Shown here: positions 9,043 to 18,134 of the stretch, one piece after another
Position numbering within the stretch: the stretch's first letter is position 1
Layout: the number at the start of each line of letters is the position of its first letter
Assembly: GCA_020628175.1 (NCBI GenBank)
Contig: JAHDFK010000004.1
Span: forward strand, 1 to 64,000
Direction of reading: 5' to 3'
DNA from: Wenyingzhuangia sp.
Lineage (GTDB): Bacteria; Bacteroidota; Bacteroidia; Flavobacteriales; Flavobacteriaceae
DNA: 64,000 nt
Notes under the pieces: generated by a model
Told to the model about the DNA's origin: nothing
The model's input: only the letters and a program-made list of their open reading frames with translations
The model's database searches: none
Program-made: the position numbers and the translations under genes

Positions 9043-10194
9043 CTACAACTCCCCTTTAAACGCTTTTTGCAACAAACAGTTAAACAAGTTTTCTGTTTCT
9101 TGTAATTCTTGCTGTGCCAAAGTTTTTTGTTGCTCTATATTGGCTATTTTTTCTGCAAATTGGTTTTGGAGTTGGATTGGAGGAATTGGAATTGGAATAC
9201 TTGCTAATTCCTTAGAACGAATTCCCTTTACTGTACTACCTGATTGCCTTTTGTTTAATTGATTTTTAAAATAATTAGAAATTAATAGAAACAATAAAAA
9301 TCTATTATTCAAAAAATCAAAACATTGGAAACATATAGTCCTTTGAGCTAATGCAACTTTTTCATATTTTGGTAATAAACATGCATTCCCCAAAGGGGCT
9401 TCTGTAGTAAATAAAACATCTCCTTCATTAGGAAAACCTCTTGTCATCCAATCTAAATAATCCTCGGTATCTATATACTCTTTTGGTGCGGTTGATAGAA
9501 ATCCATTTTTTATATTTTTTGCTGTCAATAAAGGTATTCCTTTATCCGTCTTTTTAGGTGTCCTTCCTCTATAATCAATAAAATCTACAGTTTTTTTTAA
9601 TTCTTTTTTTTCAAACAACTCTAAATCCCCAAACATGTCTAAAAAAATAGACTGTGCTAAGGCATCGTATTGTTGTAATACGGCTTTGGTTTTGTCTCTT
9701 AACTCTGCAGCGGTATCTAATATTTGGGCAATGCGTTGTTGTTCTGCTAAGAGTGGTAAGGGGATTTTTAAATTTCTTAAAATCTTTAATGTAACAAACT
9801 TTTGTGTTCCACCCTTTTGTTGACTTTTTATCTGAGTTTCAATAAAATTTGATTTTAACACATAATAAAAGTATTTATTAAATATCGAATCATTATTAAA
9901 TTTGAACAAGGCTACATTTTTAATAGCAAAATTTGGTTCTTCATCAACTAAAACCATGTTTCCAATTGAACCAATCATAGAGTATAAAATATCTCCTTTA
10001 TGAACCTTAGACCTATTATTAATTTTGATATAGTCTACTTCAGAGATATAATTAACTTCAGAATAATCAATTCCATTCTCTTTTAAGTTTTTAGACGTTA
10101 ATAATGGATAACCTTTTTCTATATATTTGGGGCTATCATGTGTTCCATCTCTAATATCTAAAACGTCACTACTTAAAACCATATTTATCTCCAT
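9043..10194 (-). CDS. hsdS: Type I restriction specificity subunit (HsdS)
   Basis: This 383-residue protein sets the bipartite DNA target of the type I system. It has two target-recognition domains. The first (about 1-140) contains the typical GxPLLTSKNLKENG, the second (about 205-335) contains GIPLLTAKNIKNGF. Each is followed by a conserved helix that acts as spacer: LAEQQRIAQILDTAAELRDK in the middle and LQNQFAEKIANIEQQK at the end. Its start overlaps the stop of hsdM (TAATG), so the two are co-translated. It lacks no domain. The right-hand stem-loop repeat begins 19 bases after its end, marking the border of the DUF559 insertion. Confidence 0.93.
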   Translation of the reverse strand: MEINMVLSSDVLDIRDGTHDSPKYIEKGYPLLTSKNLKENGIDYSEVNYISEVDYIKINNRSKVHKGDILYSMIGSIGNMVLVDEEPNFAIKNVALFKFNNDSIFNKYFYYVLKSNFIETQIKSQQKGGTQKFVTLKILRNLKIPLPLLAEQQRIAQILDTAAELRDKTKAVLQQYDALAQSIFLDMFGDLELFEKKELKKTVDFIDYRGRTPKKTDKGIPLLTAKNIKNGFLSTAPKEYIDTEDYLDWMTRGFPNEGDVLFTTEAPLGNACLLPKYEKVALAQRTICFQCFDFLNNRFLLFLLISNYFKNQLNKRQSGSTVKGIRSKELASIPIPIPPIQLQNQFAEKIANIEQQKTLAQQELQETENLFNCLLQKAFKGEL

Positions 10195-11693
10195 TACCCC
10201 ATCATTTTTTCCAAATTCAACAAAGCTTCTTTACGTTGGTTCTCTAGTGATTTTATATGGGCTATAATGGTGCTAGGAGCCTCGTATTGTACTTCTTCGT
10301 ACACAATTTCTTTATAGCGGTTGATGGATAAATCCCAATCGTTAGCTTCTATTTCTTTGGCTGGTACTAAAAAAGATTGTTGGGTTCTGTCTGTTCTCGA
10401 CTCCGCTCGAACATCGCTTAGATCCGCTTGAACACCTTCCCATTCTTTAAGTATGTTTGGAATGTCGTTTTCGGCAACAGGGTTACGTTTGTCGTCTAGG
10501 CTTAATCCGTCTGCTTTCATGTCGTAAAACCAAACGTTGTCTGTACCGCCGTGGTTGGTTTTGGTAAAAATTAAAATGGCTGTACTTACCCCTGCATAAG
10601 GTTTAAACACCCCACTAGGCATGCTAATAACCGCTTGTAAACGTTGGTTCGCTACCAACTCTTTACGTATGCTTTTATGTGCTTTAGAGCTTCCAAACAA
10701 AACACCATCGGGCACAATAACGGCAGCACGGCCACCAATGGTCATCATACGCAACATTAAACTTAAAAACAGTAATTCTGTTTTTTTGGTTTTGGTGGTT
10801 TGCAATAGGCTGTTTTCTACATCATCATAATCTAAACTACCTTTAAAGGGTGGGTTGGCTAGTATTAAGCTGTACTTGTTTTCTATAGTGTTGTTTTTAC
10901 TTAAAGAATCTACACTAATTAAATCAGGATTGTTTATCCCGTGCAATTGTAAATTCATAGCACCAATACGCACCATGGTAGGGTCAAACTCTAAACCATT
11001 AAACATGTTGGTTTCAAAATGTTTTCTAAACTCGGCATCAGAAAACCAATCGACTTTGTTGTCATACATATATTCTCCGGTACTTACCAAAAACCCTGCA
11101 GTACCACACGATGGATCACACACTGTATCTTCTTTGGTAGGTTGCATCAACTCCACCATCATTTTAATAATATGACGAGGAGTTCTAAACTGTCCGTTTT
11201 GTCCACTTTCTGCTATTTTACCCAACATGTACTCGTACAAATCCCCTTTGGTATCTCTGTTGTCTAGCGGTAAAGTATCTATTTGGTCTACCACTTTGCT
11301 TAACAGTTTGGGGCTGGCAATCATAAAAGTGGCACCTTTCATGTTTTCAGAAAACACCCCTCCTTGCGTACCCACTTGCTTCATAAAATCAAAAGCGGTA
11401 ACATTCTCTAACGCTTGTTGTGGTTTGGTAAACAAATCAAACATACTTTGCGGATCTAGGTTTTTAAATCTAGAGTATCGCAAAGGGGCTTGTGCTTCGG
11501 TATAAATAGGTGTATCAATAGGCAAACCCAATAAACTAGCTTCTTGCTCTTGCTTTATTTGGCGATCGTCTAACTGCTTTAAAAAAATTAGGTACGAAAA
11601 CTGCTCTATCACCATCATAGGGTTAGAAATTCCGTTGGTCCAGAAATCATTCCAAATGCTATCTATTTTACTTTTTATTTCTCCTGTAATCAT
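10194..11693 (-). CDS. hsdM: Type I DNA adenine methyltransferase subunit (HsdM)
   Basis: This 499-residue N6-adenine methyltransferase works with HsdS to mark host DNA and is required for restriction by HsdR. An N-terminal helical domain (about 1-145) precedes the catalytic domain. SAM-binding motif I is CDPSCGTAGF at 192-201 and the catalytic motif is NPPF at 280-283. The C-terminal part supplies the HsdS-interaction helices. It is the first gene of the operon, with hsdS overlapping it by one base. I see no clear promoter in the 185 bases upstream, which also separate it from the DUF2130 gene. Confidence 0.95.
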   Translation of the reverse strand: MITGEIKSKIDSIWNDFWTNGISNPMMVIEQFSYLIFLKQLDDRQIKQEQEASLLGLPIDTPIYTEAQAPLRYSRFKNLDPQSMFDLFTKPQQALENVTAFDFMKQVGTQGGVFSENMKGATFMIASPKLLSKVVDQIDTLPLDNRDTKGDLYEYMLGKIAESGQNGQFRTPRHIIKMMVELMQPTKEDTVCDPSCGTAGFLVSTGEYMYDNKVDWFSDAEFRKHFETNMFNGLEFDPTMVRIGAMNLQLHGINNPDLISVDSLSKNNTIENKYSLILANPPFKGSLDYDDVENSLLQTTKTKKTELLFLSLMLRMMTIGGRAAVIVPDGVLFGSSKAHKSIRKELVANQRLQAVISMPSGVFKPYAGVSTAILIFTKTNHGGTDNVWFYDMKADGLSLDDKRNPVAENDIPNILKEWEGVQADLSDVRAESRTDRTQQSFLVPAKEIEANDWDLSINRYKEIVYEEVQYEAPSTIIAHIKSLENQRKEALLNLEKMMG

Positions 11694-11878
11694 ATTGTAT
11701 GATGCTGTTTTATATTTGTTTTGTCTTGTTCTCGATACATTTTTCCTCGTTCAAAAAAACACTCGAATTGACAAAACTCATTTGCCTATTATTTTTTACG
11801 TTTCACTTCAAAAATCACTCGAAATGACCACGTGTACTGTCTAATTTAAAAGCTCTAAAATAAGGTAAACTATACAGA

Positions 11879-13156
11879 TTAGCTATTACTTAATTCATTA
11901 AACTTTTGTTTCATTGTGGGATTTCCGTGTGTTAGTTTTTTAATGGTTAAATCTCCTGCTTTGTTATTTGCCAAGCGTAAGTTGTTTACAGAAGACAGTA
12001 ATGAATCTTTGGTTTTTTGCAAGTGATTCATGGTTTTATCTATCTCATCAATAGCGGTTTTAAACTTACGGCTAGCCAAATCGTAATTTTTAGCAAAACC
12101 AGTCTTAAAATCTTCTATCTTATTTTCAAAATTGGTAATATCTACATTCTGATTCTTCATAACGTTTAGCTCTTGTTTGTATTGAAGAGAATTTAAAGCC
12201 GCATTACGCAACAAACTAATTAGTTGAATAAAAAACTGTGGACGTATTACATACATTTTAGGATATTTGTGCGAAACGTCTACAATACCTGTATTGTACA
12301 AGTCATTATCTGCCTCTAGTAACGAAACTAAAATGGCATATTCACAACCTTTGCTTCTTCGATCTTTGTCTAACTTTGCAAAAAAGTCTTCGTTTTTCTT
12401 TTTAGTAGCCGTTTCATCGTTTTCGTTCTTCATATCAAACATCATAGATATCACTTCGTTACCCTGTGCATCTGCCTCCTTGAAAATATAATCTCCTTTG
12501 GTACCTTGGCTAGCATCATTGTCTTTCTCAAAATAAGCTTGTGGAAAAGCGGTAGCTCTTAATTTGTTAAATTCTATTTCACAATGTTGTTCTAAAGAGT
12601 CCCCAACCATTTTGGTAGACAGTTTTTGTTTAAAAGATTTTAAACACTCAATTTCATCATCTTTTAATTTGATAATCTCGTTTTTTGCAGACAATTTACC
12701 GGTATACTTTTGTGCTATTTTAGTTTCAAGAGAGGTTACCTCTATCTGTTTTATTTTTAAATTATTAGACAAAGTATCTCTCTCCTTTTCAATTTGTTTT
12801 ACAGCTTCTGCAATACTTAAATTCTTTTGTAATTCTGCAGTTTCAAGTTGATTCGTTAGTTTATCAATTTCTTTTTCTTTGGCAGCTAGTTGTTTGCTTA
12901 ACAAGGCTTCGTTATCTGCTTTTAACTGTGCTAGCTCTTTGTCTTTAGTAGCCAATTGCACTTGTATACTATTTTTAACATTGGCTTCTGCCAATGCTAC
13001 AGCCGACTTCTTTTCTTTTTCAGCCAAATCCAATCGGGTCTTAATTTCAGATTCAAATTGTGCATCACGTACTTGTTTTACAATCGTAGAATAACTTGTT
13101 TCGTCTACCTTAAATACTTCTTCACACTTTGGACATTTTACATTGTTGTTTTTCAT
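11879..13156 (-). CDS. DUF2130 coiled-coil protein, nuclease-like C-terminal half
   Basis: This 425-residue protein belongs to DUF2130. A Zn-ribbon-like CPKCEEVF opens it, followed by a long Ala/Glu/Lys coiled coil (about 35-180) and a globular domain with GTKGDYIF and [10 protein letters not shown] near 215-245. The Asp..Asp-x-Lys spacing recalls RmuC/PD-(D/E)xK nucleases. A C-terminal coiled coil follows. The biological role of the family is not established. A diverged paralog lies at 35056-36318. It sits between hsdM and a WYL regulator, in the same orientation, which suggests a defence-related or DNA-processing role. Its leader resembles that of the truncated gene at 31-297. Confidence 0.85.
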   Translation of the reverse strand: MKNNNVKCPKCEEVFKVDETSYSTIVKQVRDAQFESEIKTRLDLAEKEKKSAVALAEANVKNSIQVQLATKDKELAQLKADNEALLSKQLAAKEKEIDKLTNQLETAELQKNLSIAEAVKQIEKERDTLSNNLKIKQIEVTSLETKIAQKYTGKLSAKNEIIKLKDDEIECLKSFKQKLSTKMVGDSLEQHCEIEFNKLRATAFPQAYFEKDNDASQGTKGDYIFKEADAQGNEVISMMFDMKNENDETATKKKNEDFFAKLDKDRRSKGCEYAILVSLLEADNDLYNTGIVDVSHKYPKMYVIRPQFFIQLISLLRNAALNSLQYKQELNVMKNQNVDITNFENKIEDFKTGFAKNYDLASRKFKTAIDEIDKTMNHLQKTKDSLLSSVNNLRLANNKAGDLTIKKLTHGNPTMKQKFNELSNS

Positions 13157-13224
13157 AACTATAATTTTATTGATGAATTATAGTACAAATATGAAACACA
13201 GGTACGCAATGTATTTGCGTAGTT

Positions 13225-14235
13225 CTATTTATAAGTTTCTAAGGTATTTTTTACACTTAAAGGTTCTAACACTTCTACATCATTTCCAAAAGACAACAGC
13301 GTTTGGTATAATTCTCTGTTTGGAATTACCTCTATAGTAATCGTTCTATTTTCAACATCCGACTTATCTAATTTTTGCGTTGCTCCATGAATAGGTTTGG
13401 TTAAAATATAAGGAATCCTTTTTGATGAAAAACGAAGGGAAATTTTTACAGCTGCTATAGCTACAGGTTTAGAAACTCCTATAATTTCATCAAAATAATC
13501 GCCCCAATTAATTGTATCAGGAAGACTATTTTCTGTAGTTTCTATAATTGAAACGATGCGATCTAAGGCCAAATTGGTAATCCCTGTATAGTGCTCTCCC
13601 TCTTCAAAACCGAATAAAAACCAACGGCTATTGTATTGCTTTAAATGGTAAGGATGTACTTTTCTGATATAACTAGTATCGCTAGCAAAGGTTTGGTATT
13701 CTATTTCTAAAACCTTCTTTTTTATCAATTGATTGTACAGTTTCCCTACCCAAGATTGCCCTGTATAATCTCTATTAGTCTCGTAACTAATCAGTCCACT
13801 ATAATCTTCGTGTGCCAAATCAAAAGCCATGGCAATCCTAGGAAACATCTCATCTAACCAATTAAACTCTTCTCTATTTCTATAACGAGATAAAATAGCC
13901 AAAGTATCTTCTAACTGCTCTTTGTCAGACTTAGATAATAACTGATTTCCTAAGGCATAATCGGGTTTCGAATATCTAAACACAGTCTTTTTACCCTCAA
14001 ACAATTTGGGCTGAAAAACAGGATACAACTCTAAATCGTCGTTTTTAGAAATGTCTTTTTCTACCAAATTGGTAATCGATGCAATATCATTCTGTAGGGT
14101 TCTTCTAGAAACCGATTCTCCTAATTTATCATAAATTACTTTTTCTAATTTTTCTAGTGTGTATAAACCAGATCTACTTGCAAAACATTCATCTAATATG
14201 GTTATGCGCTTTTGGTAATTTTTGTTTTTGGGCAT
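13225..14235 (-). CDS. WYL-domain transcriptional regulator
   Basis: This 336-residue protein has an N-terminal winged helix-turn-helix (about 1-80, with ESVSRRTLQNDIASI as recognition region) and a WYL domain (about 170-250: VLEIEYQTFAS, VHPYHLKQYNSRWFLFG, TNLALDRI). WYL proteins such as BrxR and CapW repress defence operons and sense nucleotide or nucleic-acid ligands. It is the most upstream minus-strand gene of the McrBC / type I / DUF2130 block, 68 bases before DUF2130, which fits a local regulator. Which promoters it controls cannot be told from the sequence. Confidence 0.88.
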   Translation of the reverse strand: MPKNKNYQKRITILDECFASRSGLYTLEKLEKVIYDKLGESVSRRTLQNDIASITNLVEKDISKNDDLELYPVFQPKLFEGKKTVFRYSKPDYALGNQLLSKSDKEQLEDTLAILSRYRNREEFNWLDEMFPRIAMAFDLAHEDYSGLISYETNRDYTGQSWVGKLYNQLIKKKVLEIEYQTFASDTSYIRKVHPYHLKQYNSRWFLFGFEEGEHYTGITNLALDRIVSIIETTENSLPDTINWGDYFDEIIGVSKPVAIAAVKISLRFSSKRIPYILTKPIHGATQKLDKSDVENRTITIEVIPNRELYQTLLSFGNDVEVLEPLSVKNTLETYK

Positions 14236-14344
14236 TTTTTAACTAATAGGTGTACTAAAATGTACGGTTCACAACAATTTTTGAATAAATATACAAAGTG
14301 TTTTATTATGTAGTTGCTAAAATTTACTAAAGAGATTTATATAC

Positions 14345-14388
14345 AATACACTTGTGTAAATAGAATGCATAGCTAATCTTCAAATTTG
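14345..14388 (+). promoter_or_regulatory. Promoter-region repeat, copy 1
   Basis: Bases 14345-14375 are identical over 31 positions to 18247-18277. Similarity continues weakly through the AAATTTG motif at 14382-14388, which resembles the Bacteroidetes -7 box (TAnnTTTG with the first T replaced). The start codon of the MCDLT gene follows 19 bases later. I read this as a duplicated promoter or operator; no good -33 TTG at normal spacing is visible. Confidence 0.55.
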
Positions 14389-14407
14389 TTAAAAACAATA
14401 AATACTC

Positions 14408-14788
14408 ATGTGTGATTTAACTCAAAAATTTAAGTTGTGTACTTGTAAAACATCAACCAAAGCTACCTATACTTGGAAGTTTTTTAAAAGTAACCATCCC
14501 ATTAAAAAAATAGTTGAAGGTATACCTTCAAGTTCGTTTTTTTATTACAAAATAAAAGAACGAACCTATGAAGAAAAAATAGCAGATGTATTAAACAATA
14601 CCGAACAACTTTTTGATATTGATATGAATATAGAAGTGGACGATGTATTACTTTTTTACAAAGACAACAAACCTTTTTTATGTTTTCGATTTGGTGATTT
14701 TTTTGAGTGGAAACCTCTAAAATCATCTAAGCTAAAACATCATGAACTAATTACATATGGGTATATAAAATCTTCAAAATCAAATTAA
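14408..14788 (+). CDS. Uncharacterised 'MCDLT' protein, copy 1
   Basis: This 126-residue protein has no function I recognise. It starts MCDLTQKFKLCTCK, with three Cys in the first 13 residues that could bind metal, and has no signal peptide or membrane segment. A paralog lies at 18634-19005. Shared blocks are the Cys-rich start, YTWKFFKSN, TEQLFDI, LLFYKD.KPFLCF and the YGYIK end. Both copies also share a 31-base upstream sequence. The two copies bracket the hipBST and hipBA operons but point away from hipBST, and a hairpin terminator follows this copy. The family seems confined to Bacteroidota, as far as I recall. Confidence 0.7.
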   Translation: MCDLTQKFKLCTCKTSTKATYTWKFFKSNHPIKKIVEGIPSSSFFYYKIKERTYEEKIADVLNNTEQLFDIDMNIEVDDVLLFYKDNKPFLCFRFGDFFEWKPLKSSKLKHHELITYGYIKSSKSN

Positions 14789-14798
14789 TTGATTTTGA

Positions 14799-14844
14799 AA
14801 AAAACACTAAAAAGTGTATTTAATTGCACTATTTAGTGTTTTTT
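14799..14844. terminator. Hairpin terminator between MCDLT-1 and hipT
   Basis: AAACACTAAA pairs with TTTAGTGTTT across a loop that itself contains AGTG/CACT, followed by a run of T on the plus strand and preceded by A-rich sequence on the other. It sits between convergent genes and can serve both. Confidence 0.75.
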
Positions 14845-14911
14845 ATATCTTTTAAAAGCAAGTTTATTAATAATAGTGCCATAAATTGCACTTAATCTAG
14901 CGTTAAATAGT

Positions 14912-15835
14912 TTAACGTAATATTACAAACCTTGTATCCAATACTTTTATATATTTTTCTTTCATTTCATCACTTAAAAAAGATATAGCAATCCATTTTT
15001 CAGCAATAGACTTCTTTTTGATAAAACGCTTAAATACTCCAGCTATTTGTTTAGGTGTTAACAACAAATTTTCGCCTATTTTTTCAAAATCCTTTTTTCT
15101 AAGATTACTTTTTTTACCGCAAATAGTTAAGGCCATTTCTTCTTTATCTTCAGGATTTACAATAGCTACATTTAACAAATCGTAAGCAGGAGCCAACTTC
15201 CACTCACCTTGATGTTCTATCATTGAAAAATTCTTCAAATGCATATCATTATTCCCTGTTAAATAAGAGAATATCACCAATTCAAAAAAGAACAATTTAT
15301 CTAATTGTGTATTACTTGCATAAGCATGTAGCGCTTTCCCTATGCGCTCTATAGAACTTCTATATTTATCAAAAGCTTCTGTAATTTGAAAAAAATCTAA
15401 CATATGAATTTTACCTCCATCCTCAGTCCTATCAATACGCTTTGTAATGTAAGAAAGCTCTCCAGATTTTAAACGAATTAAGCTTGAAGGCACAACATTA
15501 ATACCGAATGCTTCTGCTATTCGCATAGTTACATGCTCATTTTCTGGCATTTCTTGATACTCTTTGTTAGGTGGTTTAAAAATATAATTTCCTCCCAAAG
15601 CACCTACAACGGTTAAACGAGAAGTGGTACTATTAAAATCCATAGAAAGTTTAGGCTGTACTCCAGGCACAGAAATACTTCTCTGTATAGTATCCTTTGC
15701 CAACTGCTCCATTTCTTTAAATGAATAATTTACTTTAGGAGTACTATCTGTTCCAAAAAACAACACACTACAACTAGTATGAAAATCCGTTTCTGATTCT
15801 TTTAATTCTTGATAACAATACAAACACTTATTCAT
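14912..15835 (-). CDS. hipT: HipT-like short HipA-family kinase toxin
   Basis: This 307-residue kinase lacks the N-terminal subdomain of full HipA, which is encoded by the gene just upstream. An N-terminal CxxC and HxxxC pair (residues 4-22) looks like a small Zn site. The gate loop carries SIS at 53-55 followed by VPGVQPKLS, the SxS autophosphorylation motif known from HipT. ATP-binding Lys87 is in YIFKPP. The catalytic loop is GNNDMHLKNFS (194-204) and the metal-binding motif is APAYDLLN (215-222). The known HipT phosphorylates tryptophanyl-tRNA synthetase; the target here is inferred, not shown. The start overlaps the upstream HipS-like gene by 8 bases. Confidence 0.87.
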   Translation of the reverse strand: MNKCLYCYQELKESETDFHTSCSVLFFGTDSTPKVNYSFKEMEQLAKDTIQRSISVPGVQPKLSMDFNSTTSRLTVVGALGGNYIFKPPNKEYQEMPENEHVTMRIAEAFGINVVPSSLIRLKSGELSYITKRIDRTEDGGKIHMLDFFQITEAFDKYRSSIERIGKALHAYASNTQLDKLFFFELVIFSYLTGNNDMHLKNFSMIEHQGEWKLAPAYDLLNVAIVNPEDKEEMALTICGKKSNLRKKDFEKIGENLLLTPKQIAGVFKRFIKKKSIAEKWIAISFLSDEMKEKYIKVLDTRFVILR

Positions 15836-16163
15836 CAGTTTTATTATTTAAAGGATGAACACTTACAGCACCAATACAATTAGAACAACAGGTTAATAAT
15901 AAGCCCATTCTATCATTGGCATTAATCTTCCAGTTCTTTGTGGCTATATCCAATAACCAACCTTCTGGAATTAAACCTTCAAAAAAAGGAAATAAACGTT
16001 TCTCTTTATAAATGATTTCTTTAACAGGAAACGAAAAAGAAATAAACTGCTGAGGATATTTATTGATGTAATCTTTATGATATTCAAACCAATATTCACC
16101 ATCATCTGTTTCTGTTAAAACACCTGCTGGTACATCTTTGTATAAAATACTTGCTTGTCTCAT
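15828..16163 (-). CDS. hipS: HipS-like protein (separate HipA N-terminal subdomain)
   Basis: This 111-residue protein equals the N-terminal subdomain 1 of HipA, with AGVLTETDDGEYWFEY, then FISFSFPV and the typical LFPFFEGLIPEGW. In HipBST systems this piece is a stand-alone protein and is the actual antitoxin, blocking the kinase active site, while HipB mainly boosts it and represses transcription. It overlaps hipB by 4 bases and hipT by 8 bases, so the three genes form one tightly coupled operon. A frameshift splitting an ordinary hipA is an alternative, but the clean overlapping starts, the gate-loop SIS and the gene order all match HipBST. Confidence 0.83.
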   Translation of the reverse strand: MRQASILYKDVPAGVLTETDDGEYWFEYHKDYINKYPQQFISFSFPVKEIIYKEKRLFPFFEGLIPEGWLLDIATKNWKINANDRMGLLLTCCSNCIGAVSVHPLNNKTDE

Positions 16164-16357
16164 GAATTTATTATTTTAATAGGTGCTAATTCATGACCAA
16201 ACATTCTCAAAACCAGATTTACTTTATCTAGATTTAAATTTGTTTTTCCTTGTTCTATTTTACGTATTACTGTTAAAGCCACACCTACCCTATCTGCAAA
16301 CTCTTCCTGGGTCAGTCCTACTTCTTTACGTTTCTCTTTTACAAATTCAGCAAGCAT
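16160..16357 (-). CDS. hipB: HipB-like XRE antitoxin / repressor
   Basis: This 65-residue protein is a single XRE helix-turn-helix: KRKEVGLTQEEFADRVGVAL is the HTH, followed by TVIRKIEQGKTNLNLDKVN. It is short, with no extended C-terminal tail, as in HipBST systems. It is the first gene of the hipB-hipS-hipT operon and probably represses it by binding the repeated AT-rich boxes at 16360-16477. The fit to the HTH_3 family is very good. Confidence 0.9.
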   Translation of the reverse strand: MLAEFVKEKRKEVGLTQEEFADRVGVALTVIRKIEQGKTNLNLDKVNLVLRMFGHELAPIKIINS

Positions 16358-16359
16358 AA

Positions 16360-16477
16360 TTATATGTATTTAAATATAATAATATTGCTAATATACTAAT
16401 TATATGTAATTAAATATAATTAGTAATATTATTAATTTTTATATGTAATTAGATATAACTTAGTAAAATACTAAATA
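16360..16477. promoter_or_regulatory. Operator/promoter region of hipBST: three repeated boxes
   Basis: A box close to TTATATGTAATTAAATATAA occurs at 16360, 16400 and 16439, spaced 39-40 bases. Each is followed by a related AATATTA/ACTAA tail. The regular spacing (near four helical turns) directly upstream of hipB suggests cooperative HipB binding. Extreme AT content makes chance similarity a partial concern. Confidence 0.6.
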
Positions 16478-16604
16478 TAATTATATATTTGTCCAACAAA
16501 CCACATCTAAGGGAAAATAAAAGAGTACAGCTAAAGTACACCAAAAGCACTATAGCACCAGTATAACTAAGGGTTAGATAAATGATATCTAAGAAATATA
16601 AGAA

Positions 16605-17867
16605 CTACAGCTTCATAAAATCTTGATCAATACTATTGATGATTTTATTGGGTATTGATAAGCTTTCAGCAATTTCTTTCCATCTGTAAGTAAGTTCTTG
16701 TATTTCGTTAACAATCCCTTTAGGATTCTTAATAGAGAAATTTTCAGCAATGGTCAACACATCTTTGAGTGTGATATCTGTTCGCTTGCCATTTATAGAT
16801 AAAGCTCTTGAGGTAGATTTAAATGTAAATAATGGATTTAAAGCATAAGTTAAATCATAGGCAGGACTCAAATTCCAACTATTGTTTTCTTTGTTATATA
16901 TAAAACTATGATTTTTTAAATGGTCATCTACATTTTTAAAGATCAAATTAAAAACCATCCTTCTAAACAATTGCTGTACATCTTTATATGGCACTGCTAA
17001 CGCCAAAGCTACCTTAAAAACATTTTCATAAGAAGACGTTTCTGGATTACTCTTAAAATCCCAACCTGTTAAACCTGTAACAGTTAACACATGTTGTTTT
17101 TCTCCATTTTGTCTATCATACCTAAGGGTAGCAAAGTGTTTGTTATCAATCAATTTTGATTCCATCATATTTATACCTGCTTCTGTAGCCAAAATATAAT
17201 ACGCATATTCTACTTTTTCTCGGTTATAGCCATCACTATCATCTAAATGTAGCTTTACCAAATAATGATTATAATCTTGACTTACCTCAATATCTCCCGC
17301 TATTATTTTACCCGTTTTTTTATGTTCTGAAACTACAATTTTAGGCCTGGCTCCACCAGCAGAAGTACCAATTTTAAATACGTTTAATAACGATAACTCT
17401 GTTAAACCTTTGGCAGAGGTATCTTCTTTTAACTGTAAAACCTTTTCTAAAACTTCAATAATTTTATGAATATCTATTTCCTTAGATTGTGGAATTTCTT
17501 CAATTGGAGCGTATTCTAAAGCCCCCATTCCCCTATTCGCAACATAAGCTAATTGTTCTAATGGTGTTACTTTAGAAATACCTCTAACCCTTAACCATTC
17601 TTGAAATATTGTATTACCAAACGTATCAGGAAGCGAATCACTTATCATAGGTGGTAAACATTGAAATGTATCTGATTGGTATGCTGAAAAAACTTGAACA
17701 GGCTTGATGTCTTTAAAAATGAAAGGAAACATTTTAGAGTATTTTTTGAATTCCAAAAAACCTGAATGATATTGAAAAAAAGAAACTCCTTTATTAATAT
17801 CGTAGCCCAGCTTTCCTATTTCCAAACCAAAAGCAGAAACATTTATAATTTTATCTCTAGCCATCAT
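16605..17867 (-). CDS. hipA: HipA-family kinase toxin, full-length type
   Basis: This 420-residue Ser/Thr kinase of the HipA family contains both the N-terminal subdomain (about 10-120) and the kinase body. The gate loop is GTSAGGARPK at 167-176. The catalytic loop is NVDDHLKNHSF at 312-322 and the metal-binding motif is SPAYDLT at 334-340. It is therefore a different branch from the short HipT-like kinase encoded next door, which has a SIS gate loop. The start overlaps the stop of the hipB-like gene (TAATGATGG), so the pair is co-translated; the next in-frame Met is one codon later. Classical HipA targets glutamyl-tRNA synthetase; the target here is unknown. Confidence 0.92.
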   Translation of the reverse strand: MMARDKIINVSAFGLEIGKLGYDINKGVSFFQYHSGFLEFKKYSKMFPFIFKDIKPVQVFSAYQSDTFQCLPPMISDSLPDTFGNTIFQEWLRVRGISKVTPLEQLAYVANRGMGALEYAPIEEIPQSKEIDIHKIIEVLEKVLQLKEDTSAKGLTELSLLNVFKIGTSAGGARPKIVVSEHKKTGKIIAGDIEVSQDYNHYLVKLHLDDSDGYNREKVEYAYYILATEAGINMMESKLIDNKHFATLRYDRQNGEKQHVLTVTGLTGWDFKSNPETSSYENVFKVALALAVPYKDVQQLFRRMVFNLIFKNVDDHLKNHSFIYNKENNSWNLSPAYDLTYALNPLFTFKSTSRALSINGKRTDITLKDVLTIAENFSIKNPKGIVNEIQELTYRWKEIAESLSIPNKIINSIDQDFMKL

Positions 17868-18130
17868 TAATACAATGAAATATTAGTATCCTCCTCTAAA
17901 GACTTATCTAACTCTTTAGAAATAACACCTAACCATCCGAAATGATTGGCTATTTTTAATAAATTATCAAGCGTAGTATTTTTACCCGTTTCAATATTTT
18001 GAACCGTTGTGCTAGACATTCCCAACTCCTCTGCAAGTTGCTCCCTAGATAATCCATGAACCTTACGTTGACGAACACAGGATTTACCTATTTTTACTTT
18101 AATATCTTTTATTGTTATAATTTCAAGCAT
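17867..18130 (-). CDS. hipB: HipB-like XRE antitoxin of second HipBA system
   Basis: This 87-residue protein carries an XRE helix-turn-helix (residues 25-60: LSREQLAEELGMSSTTVQNI, then ETGKNTTLDNLLKIA), with a short acidic tail after it. It is the first gene of a two-gene operon with the full-length hipA. Two near-perfect palindromes at 18135-18195 lie directly before its start and are evident binding sites. The system is thus a second, independently regulated toxin-antitoxin pair beside hipBST. Confidence 0.9.
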   Translation of the reverse strand: MLEIITIKDIKVKIGKSCVRQRKVHGLSREQLAEELGMSSTTVQNIETGKNTTLDNLLKIANHFGWLGVISKELDKSLEEDTNISLY

Positions 18131-18134
18131 AAAA

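Noticed and set aside
15828..16163. Frameshifted hipA split into two pieces
   Set aside because: The two frames have proper overlapping starts, the kinase has the SIS gate loop of HipT, and the order matches HipBST.
16360..16477. Replication origin or plasmid iterons
   Set aside because: AT-rich repeats are present, but no DnaA boxes or replication gene; position upstream of hipB fits an operator better.
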